From: Alphaproteobacteria bacterium
Lineage (GTDB): Bacteria > Pseudomonadota > Alphaproteobacteria > Sphingomonadales > Sphingomonadaceae
NCBI GenBank assembly: GCA_003241875.1
Contig: QBLU01000005.1
Location: 34,392 to 98,391 of the forward strand
Direction of reading: 5' to 3'
DNA length: 64,000 nt
Position 1 is the first letter of the stretch. Each line of letters opens with the position of its first letter. The notes beneath the pieces were generated by a model. That model was given only the letters and a program-made list of their open reading frames with translations. It made no database searches and was not told the origin of the DNA. A program made the position numbers and the translations under genes. Below are positions 15,127-23,479 of this stretch, one piece after another.

Positions 15127-15165
15127 GTTGAACCACAAGGACCGCTCAGCCTGAGCGGATCAACT
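15127..15165. repeat. REP-like palindrome, family 2, short copy
   Basis: CCGCTCAG C CTGAGCGG (15142-15158) is an 8-bp palindrome, flanked by GTTGA on the left and TCAAC on the right. The word TTGATCCGCTCAGGCTGAGC, read on the minus strand, is also found in the longer element at 40368-40443. It lies between the convergent lipoprotein and trypsin-like genes and may act as a terminator for both. Confidence 0.65.
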
Positions 15166-15180
15166 TGAATGCAACCGACT

Positions 15181-16194
15181 CTAGGGCGAGCAGGCCAGCG
15201 CCGGGCGCGGCGCGCGCGGGTCGAGGCGGCAGCGGGCGACGACGGCTCCGGTCGATTGCGCCATGGCCGTATCGATCCAGGCGGCATAGCTGTCGACGCG
15301 CGTGTAGAGGGCGGGAACACCCTTGAGGCCGCAGCCGGTGCCGGTGCTGACCAGGCCGACGAGAAACTGCTGGCGCGTCAGGGGGCCGCCGCTGTCACCC
15401 TGGCAGGCGTCCTGGCCGGTCGCGTCGCCGGCGATGCACATGACGCCGTCCCACAGCGTGCGCCGATAGGTCTTCACGGCTCGGCAGCGGGCCGGGTCGA
15501 CGAGCTGCTGCTGCGCCTCGAGCAGCAATGGTGAACCGCGCATGGCCTTGCCGTCGACGTCCCGCAGCGCGCCGGCCTCGCGTTCGCCGGTGGCGCCCCA
15601 ACCGGTCACCTTCATCTGGGCGCCGACGCCGTGCGGTCCGCGGGTGGCCGGCCACAGGCGCACCGGCCGGGCGAATGCCGCCACCGCCGGATCGGTGCGG
15701 GCGTCGGGGACGAGCCTGATCAGCGCGATGTCGTGGCGCTTGTCACCCATGCGCCGGTAGTCGGCGTGGACGATGACGCGATCGACCGCCATTTCGGTGG
15801 CGCTGGGGAGATAGACGTTGCCCAGGCGCACCCGGCGCGACCCGAACGGCTTCAGCTGTTCCTTCTTGTCGACAAAGCAGTGCGCCGCCGTCAACGCCCA
15901 GCCGGGGGCGATGAGCACGCCGCCACAGACATGGTCGCGCTCCCAGGGCTGCATCTCGGCATAGAATCGCTTGGCGGGGTCATTCGGCGCCATCGCCCGG
16001 TCAGCGGCTAGCTTGTCGGCGGAAATCGGGATGGTGCTGTAGATCTGGATCTGCCACGGCGCGCTGTCGGGGGCAGCGGCGGTGCCCCGGACGATGCGGC
16101 CGGTCTCGTCTTCCACCGGGGTCGGTTCGGCGACGGGTTCCGGGGCCGGCTGGGCGGCCGCCAGCCAGGCCAGCGCCAGGATCAACGCCTTCAT
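15181..16194 (-). CDS. Exported trypsin-like serine protease
   Basis: 337 residues with an N-terminal signal peptide (1 to about 15). A chymotrypsin fold with complete triad follows: His105 in 'LTAAHC', Asp155 in 'RHDIALIRL', Ser268 in 'GDSGGP'. The residue six before the serine is Asp262, the S1-pocket aspartate of trypsin-type enzymes, so cleavage after Arg/Lys is expected. 'RIVRGTAAAP' at 33-42 resembles a zymogen activation site. Its ATG overlaps the stop of the preceding reading frame by four bases (16191-16194), placing it as the last gene of an operon with two caspase-like genes. The product should act in the periplasm or outside the cell. Confidence 0.9.
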   Translation of the reverse strand: MKALILALAWLAAAQPAPEPVAEPTPVEDETGRIVRGTAAAPDSAPWQIQIYSTIPISADKLAADRAMAPNDPAKRFYAEMQPWERDHVCGGVLIAPGWALTAAHCFVDKKEQLKPFGSRRVRLGNVYLPSATEMAVDRVIVHADYRRMGDKRHDIALIRLVPDARTDPAVAAFARPVRLWPATRGPHGVGAQMKVTGWGATGEREAGALRDVDGKAMRGSPLLLEAQQQLVDPARCRAVKTYRRTLWDGVMCIAGDATGQDACQGDSGGPLTRQQFLVGLVSTGTGCGLKGVPALYTRVDSYAAWIDTAMAQSTGAVVARCRLDPRAPRPALACSP

Positions 16195-16715
16195 TCGATG
16201 ACCCTTGTGATGGCGACCGCTGCCGACCAGTTGCCGACGTTCGGCAACGCCCCCGACCGCCGCGTGTCGGCGCCGAGGCAAAAGGCGCGGGCGACGGCGC
16301 TGAGGCAGGCCTGGAGGTCGACGACATCGGTCGCGGTCTGTTCGAGCGCCGCTGCGTTGAGCGGCACGTCGCTGGCCAGCGCGACGAAGCGGAGCTCGCC
16401 GAGGTCGGCGGGGATGATGTCCTGCCCCTCGGGCGGTCGCAGCGGCTGGCCCGGTGCCAGCGCCGGATCGACGGCGCCGAATGCCGGCAGCACCAGGGCG
16501 ACCTCGTACTTTGCATCGACCGCGAGCACATAGGCGAAGCGCGGCCCGGCGGCTTCGTTGACCACCGAAACCATGGCGGGCGCGTTGAGCCGCAGGGTGC
16601 GGCCGGCGGGCGGCGGCGGCGGGCACCAGGCCGGGTTGAAATCGGCCGGGTCGACATTCTGGACGCAGAGGCTGAGCCCCGGCTGCGGCTTTACCGTCGT
16701 CAGCCAGGCCTCCAC
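16191..16715 (-). CDS. DUF4384-like C-terminal part of the caspase protein, displaced by a frameshift
   Basis: 174 residues from a GTG, but the same frame stays open and sensible further upstream, reading '..PATPAFGVRLAAALEKIARVEAW' inside the 3' end of the caspase gene. The later part ('NAPAMVSVVNEA', 'FAYVLAVDAKYEVALVLP', 'ELRFVALASDVPL') resembles DUF4384, a domain commonly attached to bacterial caspase-like proteins. I take it as the true C-terminus of the preceding gene. The break is a one-base shift near 16762-16785, in the run GGGTGGGGCGG. Its stop overlaps the trypsin start, as expected for the end of an intact operon gene. Confidence 0.6.
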   Translation of the reverse strand: MEAWLTTVKPQPGLSLCVQNVDPADFNPAWCPPPPPAGRTLRLNAPAMVSVVNEAAGPRFAYVLAVDAKYEVALVLPAFGAVDPALAPGQPLRPPEGQDIIPADLGELRFVALASDVPLNAAALEQTATDVVDLQACLSAVARAFCLGADTRRSGALPNVGNWSAAVAITRVIE

Positions 16716-18130
16716 CCGCGCGATCTTTTCGAGCGCGGCGGCAAGGCGGACGCCGAATGCGGGCGTGGCGGGTGGGGCGGCAGCGTCGCCAGCACGATGC
16801 CGCCGCGGCCGCGCAGCGCCATGCCGGCGCCGGACGGCACCAGCTGGAACGCGCCGCGGGCGTCGACAGCGACGAAGCCGAGCTGCTGGATCACGGCGAG
16901 CGCCGCCGCATCGTCTACCCCGACCCGCAGCACCGTCTTGCCGAAATCATGACGGACTTCGCGCGCCACCAGCCGGCCGGGGAGATCGGCCGGCACCGGG
17001 CCGATGGCCGCCAGCGTCGCCACGCCGGGGGCAATCGCGGCAACGGTCGCCTCCAGCAGCGGCGCGTCGCCCCCGGCGCGAAGCGCGTCGGTCGTGGCGC
17101 GAAGCGCGTCGGTGGTGGCCGCATACAGCGCAAAGCGCGAGCCCCTGGTCACCCCGACAAGCGCACCCCCGCCGAGCAGCAGGCGGCCGCCATCGCTGAC
17201 GACGGCGAAGGTCGGCACCCTGATTTCGGGGCCGTCGAGGCTGGCGCGCAAGGCGCCTTCGGCGTGCGGCACCTGGCGGCCCGTGGTCCTGGCCGTCACG
17301 TCGCGGACGACGCGGGCGGCGATGTCGGCAAAGCTGGCGCGCGGCGCGGCGACGAGCGCGGCGGCCAGCGCGGTGGTGAACACCCCGGCGCGGTTGCCGA
17401 CGCTGCCGACTTCCTTGGCATCCTGGCCGTCGCCGGCGGCGCCGAGATGGACGCGATAGGCGCCATAGCTGCCATATTGCGCCGGCGCGGCCTGGGGCCG
17501 GAGCCCGGTGACACGAAGGTCGGGCGCGGTCCGGCTGGCGGCATTGCCGTCGCGGCTGGCGGTGCCCGAATTGCAGCTGTCGAACAGCGTGACGACGCGG
17601 ATGCCGGCCCCCGTCGCGCGGTCGATGATGGCGCGCACTTCGTTGTCGAGGATGTCGGCGCCGGCCTGGGCGCCGGGCCGGCGCGCGTCGCTCGCCATCA
17701 GGGTCGAATTGTAGCGGCTGGCCTGGTCGAGCGCGCGATCGTCGATGAAGCGCGAGCCGTGGCCGGCGAAATAGAGCAGCAGCGTGTCGCCGGGGGCGCT
17801 CGCCGCGATGGCGGCCCGCCACGCCGCGATGATGTTCGCCTTGGTGGCGCACTCGTTGGTGAGAGTCTGCGACACGGCACTGGCCGAGCTGCATTCCCCG
17901 GATTCCGGCTGATCGAGCGCGAGGCCGTAGGCGCGGGTGAGCGCGGCCTTCAGGCGCAGCGTGTCGCCGACCGCGCCCGACAGGTCGTCGAATCCGGCAT
18001 CGGGGACGTGCGCGCGGGAGAACTGGTAGCGATCGATGCCGACGAACACGGCGCGGATTTCGGCAGCGGCGGGCACGGCCGTCAGGCCCATGATGACGGC
18101 GGCGAACCGCGACAGCACCGAACGCATCAT
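16700..18130 (-). CDS. Exported caspase-like (C14) protease, 3' end frameshifted
   Basis: 476 residues as read, with signal peptide (1 to about 23). A caspase-hemoglobinase fold follows: 'RAVFVGIDRYQ' (26-36), the catalytic His124 in 'LLLYFAGHGSRF' and Cys186 in 'VVTLFDSCNSG', both intact. The C-terminal ~20 residues (Pro/Arg/Ser-rich) look like out-of-frame sequence; the proper continuation is the DUF4384-like frame at 16191-16715. The ATG overlaps the stop of the upstream caspase gene (18127-18130). The substrate is unknown; C14 family members in bacteria are implicated in regulated cell death or in processing of partner proteins. Export predicts periplasmic action. Confidence 0.8.
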   Translation of the reverse strand: MMRSVLSRFAAVIMGLTAVPAAAEIRAVFVGIDRYQFSRAHVPDAGFDDLSGAVGDTLRLKAALTRAYGLALDQPESGECSSASAVSQTLTNECATKANIIAAWRAAIAASAPGDTLLLYFAGHGSRFIDDRALDQASRYNSTLMASDARRPGAQAGADILDNEVRAIIDRATGAGIRVVTLFDSCNSGTASRDGNAASRTAPDLRVTGLRPQAAPAQYGSYGAYRVHLGAAGDGQDAKEVGSVGNRAGVFTTALAAALVAAPRASFADIAARVVRDVTARTTGRQVPHAEGALRASLDGPEIRVPTFAVVSDGGRLLLGGGALVGVTRGSRFALYAATTDALRATTDALRAGGDAPLLEATVAAIAPGVATLAAIGPVPADLPGRLVAREVRHDFGKTVLRVGVDDAAALAVIQQLGFVAVDARGAFQLVPSGAGMALRGRGGIVLATLPPHPPRPHSASALPPRSKRSRGWRPG

Positions 18131-21100
18131 GGGCGACCCCTGAGCGTGACCGCCGACGGCGCGGTGTTGAAATCGAACAGGCTAGGTTCCTGCACCCGGG
18201 GCGCGGCGGTCGGCGCCCGCATCACCAGCCGGACCCCGCGCGCCGCCATCGGGCCGCCGCCGCGCCGCGCTTCCTCGTTGAGCGATGGCAGCCGGGCGAC
18301 GGCATAGCGCAGCCATTCATCGAGCAGCACCTTGCCGTCGCGATTGGTGTCGGCCGGGCCGCCCGCCGGCGTCAGGCCTTCGCCGAGCGCGGCGGTCAGC
18401 AGGCCCTGGCGCAGGCTGGCGCTTTCCAGCGCGACATCGTCGGCCTGGGTGGCGGCGAGGATGCGCAGGCCCTTGTCGAAGGCCAGCTGCCCAAGGCCCG
18501 GATCGCCCATCGGGCCGGGCTTGAAATCGGGGGTCTGCACGCTGGCGCCCGAATGGCAGGCATCGATGACAAAAGCGATGTCGGCGGCGGCGATGGCGCG
18601 CAGCCAGGTTGTGAGATCGGCGGCGGTGATCGCGGTCGCGGCATCGGGTGCGGCCGCGGCCGCCGGCCAGCGCGCGTCGGAGGCGAGAAGCGCGAAGTTG
18701 CCGGCGGCATCGGCAAAGCCGTGCCCCGAGAAACTGAGGATGACGATGTCGTCGGGCGTCGAACTGTCGAGCGCGTCGGCGTCGTGGCCGGCGGCGGCGA
18801 GCCGGGCCCGCCGCGGGGCAGCGGGCAGGCCGGCGAGGATGCCGAGCGCCGCCTCGATGTCGTCGCGGGAGACCCGGATCGCCCGGCCATCGGCAAGGCG
18901 GCGGGTGGTCAGGCTGACGCGCCGCATCTCGTGGCCGGGGATGACAGCGAGGCGGTCGGCGATGACGCCGGCGTCGGAGACGGCGAAATTGAGCGCCAGC
19001 CGGCTTTCGGCATAATCATCGACGCCGATGGTGACGACGAAGGCGCGCCGGGGCCGCGGCGGGCCGGGCGGCGGCGTCCAGGTCAGCCGGGCGGTATCGC
19101 TTTTGACGCGGTCGCTGTTGAAGGAATAGGCCGAGAATTCGAGCCGCCGGCCATCGGTGGGGACCTGCACGCGTTGTTCCCAGCGGCGGACGCCGTCCGC
19201 GTCGGCAGCGTCCGAAGCGTTGGCCTGGCGCCATTGCGCAAGGGTCTGGCCGCGCGGCTCGAGCGGGATTTCGGGTTGCTGGGCGACCTGCCGGTTGTTG
19301 ATGAAGAGCTTGTAGCCATAGACGCCGGAGCGGGTGATGCCGTTTGCCGCGGCCGGATTGCTGGTCTCGGCGGCTTCGATGCTGACGATGGCCGTGCCCG
19401 GGTCGGCGGCCTTGACCCCGGTGATGCGGACGCGCGGCAGCACGCGGTTGAGGCCCGACATCGGCGGCAGCGGCCGCATCGCCGCACGGCAGTTGCCGGC
19501 CATGGTGCAGTCGGTCAGTTTCTGGATCAGCCGCGGCTCGAAATAGTCGCGCATGAAGCTTTGCGGCGCGAGCGAACACCAGGGTTCGTCGGCCATGAAC
19601 CAGCGGAACTGCGCCGCGTCCGGGCCGAGGTTGGTGTCGTAGCGGCCGTCGGCGGCGACCGACAGGAAGCGGCGATTGCCGAAGAAACTGGTCGTCATCA
19701 ACAGGCGCCAGTTGCGGGTGTCCCACAGCTTCAGTTCGCCGAGCAGGCCGGCCGCCCAGAACAGCGGCTTGCCGGGCACGAAGCCGCCGGCCATGACATT
19801 GCTCATCGCCAGCGGCGGCAGGGCGGCGCCATCCGCAACGCCGGCGCGCTTGATCGATTCCTCGAGGCCGCCGCCGACCAGCAGGGTCCGGGCGTCGCTG
19901 ACCAGCATCGACGGCACGAACGCCTTGATCGCCGTCGTCGTCGGTGACCCCGGCTCGGGGCTGTCGACCGGCCAGGCCAGCACTTCGCCGTTGCCGGCGA
20001 TGTAGAGCGTCTGCCCGTCGGCCGAAAACGCCAGCCGCGTCATCTGCGTGCCCGTCGGAAGCGTCAGGCCCGGCCCGGTTTCGCCGTCGGCCAGCGCCAT
20101 GATCGCGATCTCCACCGACGTGTCGGGCAGCAGCAATGCCACGGCGATGCGATCGCCGCGCGGCGAGGCGGCAAGCAGCGTCACCCGGGTGCTCTTGGCC
20201 AGCTCGACCGGCAGCGGCTGCCAGCGCGCCGTCGTGGGGTCGAAGCGCTGCAGCCCGAAATCGGTGCCGGCCTTGCGGCGGCAATTGGCCAGGCCGGCGC
20301 CGACCAGGCCGCCGTCAGGCAGCGCGCGCACCAGGCAGCGGCCGGGGATCCGCCGCGCCACCGTCGCGGACGCGGCGTCGACGACGAGGATCGGCAGCAG
20401 TTCGCCCACGCCCGTATCGGGATCGGCCGGATCGTCGTCGCTCGTGTCCATCGCGATGACGTGGCCGGCATCGAGCCAGAACAGATCGTCATAGTCGCCG
20501 GGCAGCAGCGCGGCGGCCCCGAACTGCCCGGTCAGCAGGTCGAAGAACGCCAGCGGCGTTTCCAGCTGCCCGCGCGCATTGGGCTCCGCCGTGGCCTCGA
20601 TCATGGCCAGCCGCCGGCCATCGGGCGACAGGCCGGCATCATCCAGCCCGATGGAGCGTTCGTCGGACGCCACCGGCCGCGTGCGACCATCGGCACCGAT
20701 GACGGCAAACGCCGTGCCGCCGCGGACCAGGCGCGAACGCCCGTCGGGCGAGGCCGGCAGCTTCGGCAGCAGCGCCGCCGCTTGCGCCGCGGTCATGCCG
20801 GTACCGCTGCGATAGACGGCCTCCAGCGCCTCCAGCCACGGGAGCATGCGGTCCGCCGCCGGGGTCGGCGGCACGGGCGCCGCCGGCACGGTCGTGACCT
20901 GGCGGCGTTGCAGGTCGACGACATAGGCGCGGCCCGTCATCATCTGCGGGTCGGCGGGATCGAGCACCAGCGCCTCCAGCCGCGCCTTGTCCCCGGCGAC
21001 GGTGATGGCCTGGACCTGCATGAATTCGAGCGTTGCGCCGGGCGCCGCCGGCAGCCGCAGCCGATCGATGATCACCCGCTCGCCAGCGTCCCAGACCAGG

Positions 21101-21324
21101 AATTCGCGGGCGATGCCCGACGCGGTGACGATGAACCGGCCATCGGGCGTCCAGGCCGCGGCATCGATGCCGGTCGCTGCCATCGTCTGCAGCACGATCT
21201 TGGGCTGCACTGACGGGGCCGGCTGGGATTGCGCAAGGGCGGGCGTTGCCAGGCCGACCCAGAGCAGGGTCGCCGCCATGCCGATCCGAGCTTGCCAGCG
21301 AATGCTTCTGCCAGGCGCCCTCAT
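18127..21324 (-). CDS. Exported beta-propeller protein with C-terminal caspase domain and EF-hand-like loop
   Basis: 1065 residues. Signal peptide (Arg-rich n-region, hydrophobic core about 16-30, ends 'ALAQS'; a shorter start at 21279 is possible). A long WD40-like propeller (about 40-600) is recognisable by recurring 'TPDGRFIVTAS', 'SPDGRRLAM', 'FSADGQTLYIAG', 'AADGRYDTN' blades. A linker region and a caspase-like domain (about 755-1000) follow, starting 'RRAFVVTIGVDDY', with His868 in 'LSFSGHG' and Cys923 in 'VIDACHSG'. Near the end 'DTNRDGKVLLDEW' fits an EF-hand calcium loop. First gene of the caspase/caspase/trypsin operon, joined to the next by a four-base overlap. Confidence 0.85.
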   Translation of the reverse strand: MRAPGRSIRWQARIGMAATLLWVGLATPALAQSQPAPSVQPKIVLQTMAATGIDAAAWTPDGRFIVTASGIAREFLVWDAGERVIIDRLRLPAAPGATLEFMQVQAITVAGDKARLEALVLDPADPQMMTGRAYVVDLQRRQVTTVPAAPVPPTPAADRMLPWLEALEAVYRSGTGMTAAQAAALLPKLPASPDGRSRLVRGGTAFAVIGADGRTRPVASDERSIGLDDAGLSPDGRRLAMIEATAEPNARGQLETPLAFFDLLTGQFGAAALLPGDYDDLFWLDAGHVIAMDTSDDDPADPDTGVGELLPILVVDAASATVARRIPGRCLVRALPDGGLVGAGLANCRRKAGTDFGLQRFDPTTARWQPLPVELAKSTRVTLLAASPRGDRIAVALLLPDTSVEIAIMALADGETGPGLTLPTGTQMTRLAFSADGQTLYIAGNGEVLAWPVDSPEPGSPTTTAIKAFVPSMLVSDARTLLVGGGLEESIKRAGVADGAALPPLAMSNVMAGGFVPGKPLFWAAGLLGELKLWDTRNWRLLMTTSFFGNRRFLSVAADGRYDTNLGPDAAQFRWFMADEPWCSLAPQSFMRDYFEPRLIQKLTDCTMAGNCRAAMRPLPPMSGLNRVLPRVRITGVKAADPGTAIVSIEAAETSNPAAANGITRSGVYGYKLFINNRQVAQQPEIPLEPRGQTLAQWRQANASDAADADGVRRWEQRVQVPTDGRRLEFSAYSFNSDRVKSDTARLTWTPPPGPPRPRRAFVVTIGVDDYAESRLALNFAVSDAGVIADRLAVIPGHEMRRVSLTTRRLADGRAIRVSRDDIEAALGILAGLPAAPRRARLAAAGHDADALDSSTPDDIVILSFSGHGFADAAGNFALLASDARWPAAAAAPDAATAITAADLTTWLRAIAAADIAFVIDACHSGASVQTPDFKPGPMGDPGLGQLAFDKGLRILAATQADDVALESASLRQGLLTAALGEGLTPAGGPADTNRDGKVLLDEWLRYAVARLPSLNEEARRGGGPMAARGVRLVMRAPTAAPRVQEPSLFDFNTAPSAVTLRGRP

Positions 21325-21330
21325 CGGCGA

Positions 21331-21359
21331 AAGTTTGCAGAGAGTTTACGACAAGTCAA
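21331..21359 (-). promoter_or_regulatory. Candidate promoter of the caspase/trypsin operon
   Basis: On the minus strand TTGACT (21359-21354) and AAACTT (21336-21331) are 17 bases apart. The predicted start of transcription falls at or next to the first ATG (21324), so the mRNA would be leaderless or the gene would use the internal ATG at 21279. Seen by eye only. Confidence 0.35.
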
Positions 21360-21433
21360 CGCGGGCGGGGCCGCCGAGGGCTCACCGTCCGAGCAGGCGC
21401 ATCATCGCGCGTTCGGCCGGCGCATTGCTGGCC

Positions 21434-22936
21434 TCAATTCAGGCCGCGCTCGCGTGCCCAGATGATCGCCGCCGCCCGCCGCTTGACGCCGATCTTGGCA
21501 TAGAGCCGCGCGACATGGTTGCGGACAGTGTTCGGCGACAGCGACAGATGGGCGCTGATCGCGGTGTCGTCCAAACCCTGGCAGATCAGGTCGAGGACCT
21601 CGCGCTCGCGTCGGCTGAGGTCGACAACGGGGACGGCGGCGCCGGTTGCCGGCCGTCGCAACGTCGCTAGCTTGTCCATGATCGACCGCCCGAACCAGCT
21701 CGCGTCCTTCATCACCGCTTCGATCGCTTCGACCAGCTCGAGCTCGTTGTGACGCCTTGTCGTCATGTCCTGGTAGAGCCAGACCGTCCGCGCCGCGTCG
21801 CCCTGGCTGATGCGGGACGCCGACAACAGGCATTCGATCGCCGTGCCGTCCTTGCCCAGCACACGGACGTCGCGATTGTGGATGCTGCCGGAGGCTTCGA
21901 TCTCGTCTTCGGCACTGCGGCGGTCGGCGGCATCGTCCCACAATTGCAGGTCGTCGGCATGGCGCCCGACGATGTCCGCGTCGGCATAGCCGGCCAACCG
22001 GCAGAAAGCCTCGTTGACCTCGGCGATGCGGTGATCGTCGCCGAGCGTCACGACCATGCCGACGGGTGCCAGTCGAAACAAGGTGGCGAAGTGCCGCTCG
22101 CTGGCCTCACGCTCACGCTCGGCGCGACGCCGCGGCTCGAGATCGGCAAAGGTGAACAGCAGGCAGCGCTCGTCGGCGACCTCGATCGGCTGTCCGGCCA
22201 ACAGGACCAGTTTCGTGCCGCCGCCGGCAAGCGGCAGCTCGGCCTCCAGCTGGGGGACAGTCTCGCCGGCGGCGATGCGGACGCGGACATCGTCATGGCG
22301 GTCGACTCCGGCAAACATGTCGAGCTCGAACAGGCTTTTGCCGGCCAGCATGGCGTTGCTGTAGCCGCTGAGATCGCTGAAACCCTGGTTGGCGCGAATG
22401 TAGCGCTGGTCGCTGACGCGCACGATCAGCGCCGGCGCCGGATTGGCCTGGAACATCGCTTCGAACCGGCCTTCCGCATCATGACGCGCAGAGACATCGT
22501 TGATGACGATCGCCAGCCAGTCCGGGTCGCCGCCGTCCTCGTCCATGACGACGTCGCGGACCTGGTGCATCCAGCGCGGTTCATCTTCGCCCGCCGGCGC
22601 GACGCCGACGACGAGATCGGGGAAGCTGTCGCCGGCGAGCAGCCGCATCAGGGGATATTCCCGCCGCGCGAGACGCCGGCCGTCGGGGGTGCGCAGCACG
22701 AAGCGCTGGACATAGTCGTCGACGGTGGTGCCGAGGTCTTCGACGCGATCGACACCGTGCATCGCCAGCGCCGCCGGATTGGCGCTGAGGATGACGCCGC
22801 TGGAATCGATGACGATGACGCCGGCGATGAGCGCGTCGAGCAGCTGCTCGACATGGACAAGCGTCGGGCCCGCAGACCGCTGCCGCTCGGTCCGCTGCTC
22901 CGGGGGTCGCGATGTGCGCATGATCGATGAGCGCAT
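21434..22936 (-). CDS. Triple-PAS LuxR-family transcriptional regulator
   Basis: 500 residues from the ATG at 22936 (the frame is open further upstream, but that part does not look like coding sequence). Three PAS domains: about 25-145 ('VIVIDSSGVILSANPAAL'), 155-265 ('NPAPALIVRVSDQRYI') and 280-400 ('PVGMVVTLGDDHRIAEVNEAF', with a PAC-like end). The last ~60 residues are a LuxR helix-turn-helix with 'LSRREREVLDLICQGL' and 'NTVRNHVARLYAKIGV'. There is no kinase or receiver domain, so it is probably a one-component sensor-regulator. It lies 109 bases upstream of the caspase operon on the same strand and divergent from the GlsB-like gene. Confidence 0.88.
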   Translation of the reverse strand: MRSSIMRTSRPPEQRTERQRSAGPTLVHVEQLLDALIAGVIVIDSSGVILSANPAALAMHGVDRVEDLGTTVDDYVQRFVLRTPDGRRLARREYPLMRLLAGDSFPDLVVGVAPAGEDEPRWMHQVRDVVMDEDGGDPDWLAIVINDVSARHDAEGRFEAMFQANPAPALIVRVSDQRYIRANQGFSDLSGYSNAMLAGKSLFELDMFAGVDRHDDVRVRIAAGETVPQLEAELPLAGGGTKLVLLAGQPIEVADERCLLFTFADLEPRRRAEREREASERHFATLFRLAPVGMVVTLGDDHRIAEVNEAFCRLAGYADADIVGRHADDLQLWDDAADRRSAEDEIEASGSIHNRDVRVLGKDGTAIECLLSASRISQGDAARTVWLYQDMTTRRHNELELVEAIEAVMKDASWFGRSIMDKLATLRRPATGAAVPVVDLSRREREVLDLICQGLDDTAISAHLSLSPNTVRNHVARLYAKIGVKRRAAAIIWARERGLN

Positions 22937-23103
22937 ATCGAGCCGCCCGGTTCCCTCGGTGAATGACCCGTGGGTACCAACGCCGTGGGTAGCTGCGCAC
23001 CAATCTCGGATCCCGACGAAACCTGCTGAAATGAACTTATGGCGGCAGCCAGCGGTTTTACAGGCTCTCCCGTCGCGGCGGGTCAAACAGGAAGGATTTT
23101 CCA

Positions 23104-23373
23104 GTGAACATCATCATTCTTCTGCTTGTCGGCGGCATCATCGGCTGGGTGGCCAGCATGATCATGCGGACCGATGCCCAGCAGGGCACCGTGCTCAACG
23201 TGGTCGTCGGCATCGTCGGCGCACTGCTCGCCGGCTTCATCGTGACACCCCTGATCGGCGGTGCGCCGATCACCAGCGGCGGCATCAACCTGCAGTCGAT
23301 CGTGGTGTCGCTGCTCGGCTCGGTCATCCTGCTGGCGATCGTCAACCTGTTCCGTCGCGGGACGGTTCGCTAA
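23104..23373 (+). CDS. GlsB/YeaQ/YmgE family stress-response membrane protein
   Basis: 89 residues, three membrane helices, Gly-rich: 'GGIIGWVASMIMRTDAQQGTV' type start (split here at residues 9-29), then 'NVVVGIVGALLAGFIV' and a final helix. This is the transglycosylase-associated/GlsB family, linked to general stress in other bacteria; molecular function unknown. CAGGAAGG lies 12 bases before the ATG. Divergent from the PAS-LuxR gene. Confidence 0.9.
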   Translation: MNIIILLLVGGIIGWVASMIMRTDAQQGTVLNVVVGIVGALLAGFIVTPLIGGAPITSGGINLQSIVVSLLGSVILLAIVNLFRRGTVR

Positions 23374-23479
23374 CGCCAGTTTCGGCGGCGCTCCATCGCG
23401 AGCGCCGCCGTTCTGTCGAGCCTTGGGGTTCGCCGCTCTGGTCGGAAACAGCGAGAGGATCAGGAGCGTGACGAGCCTG

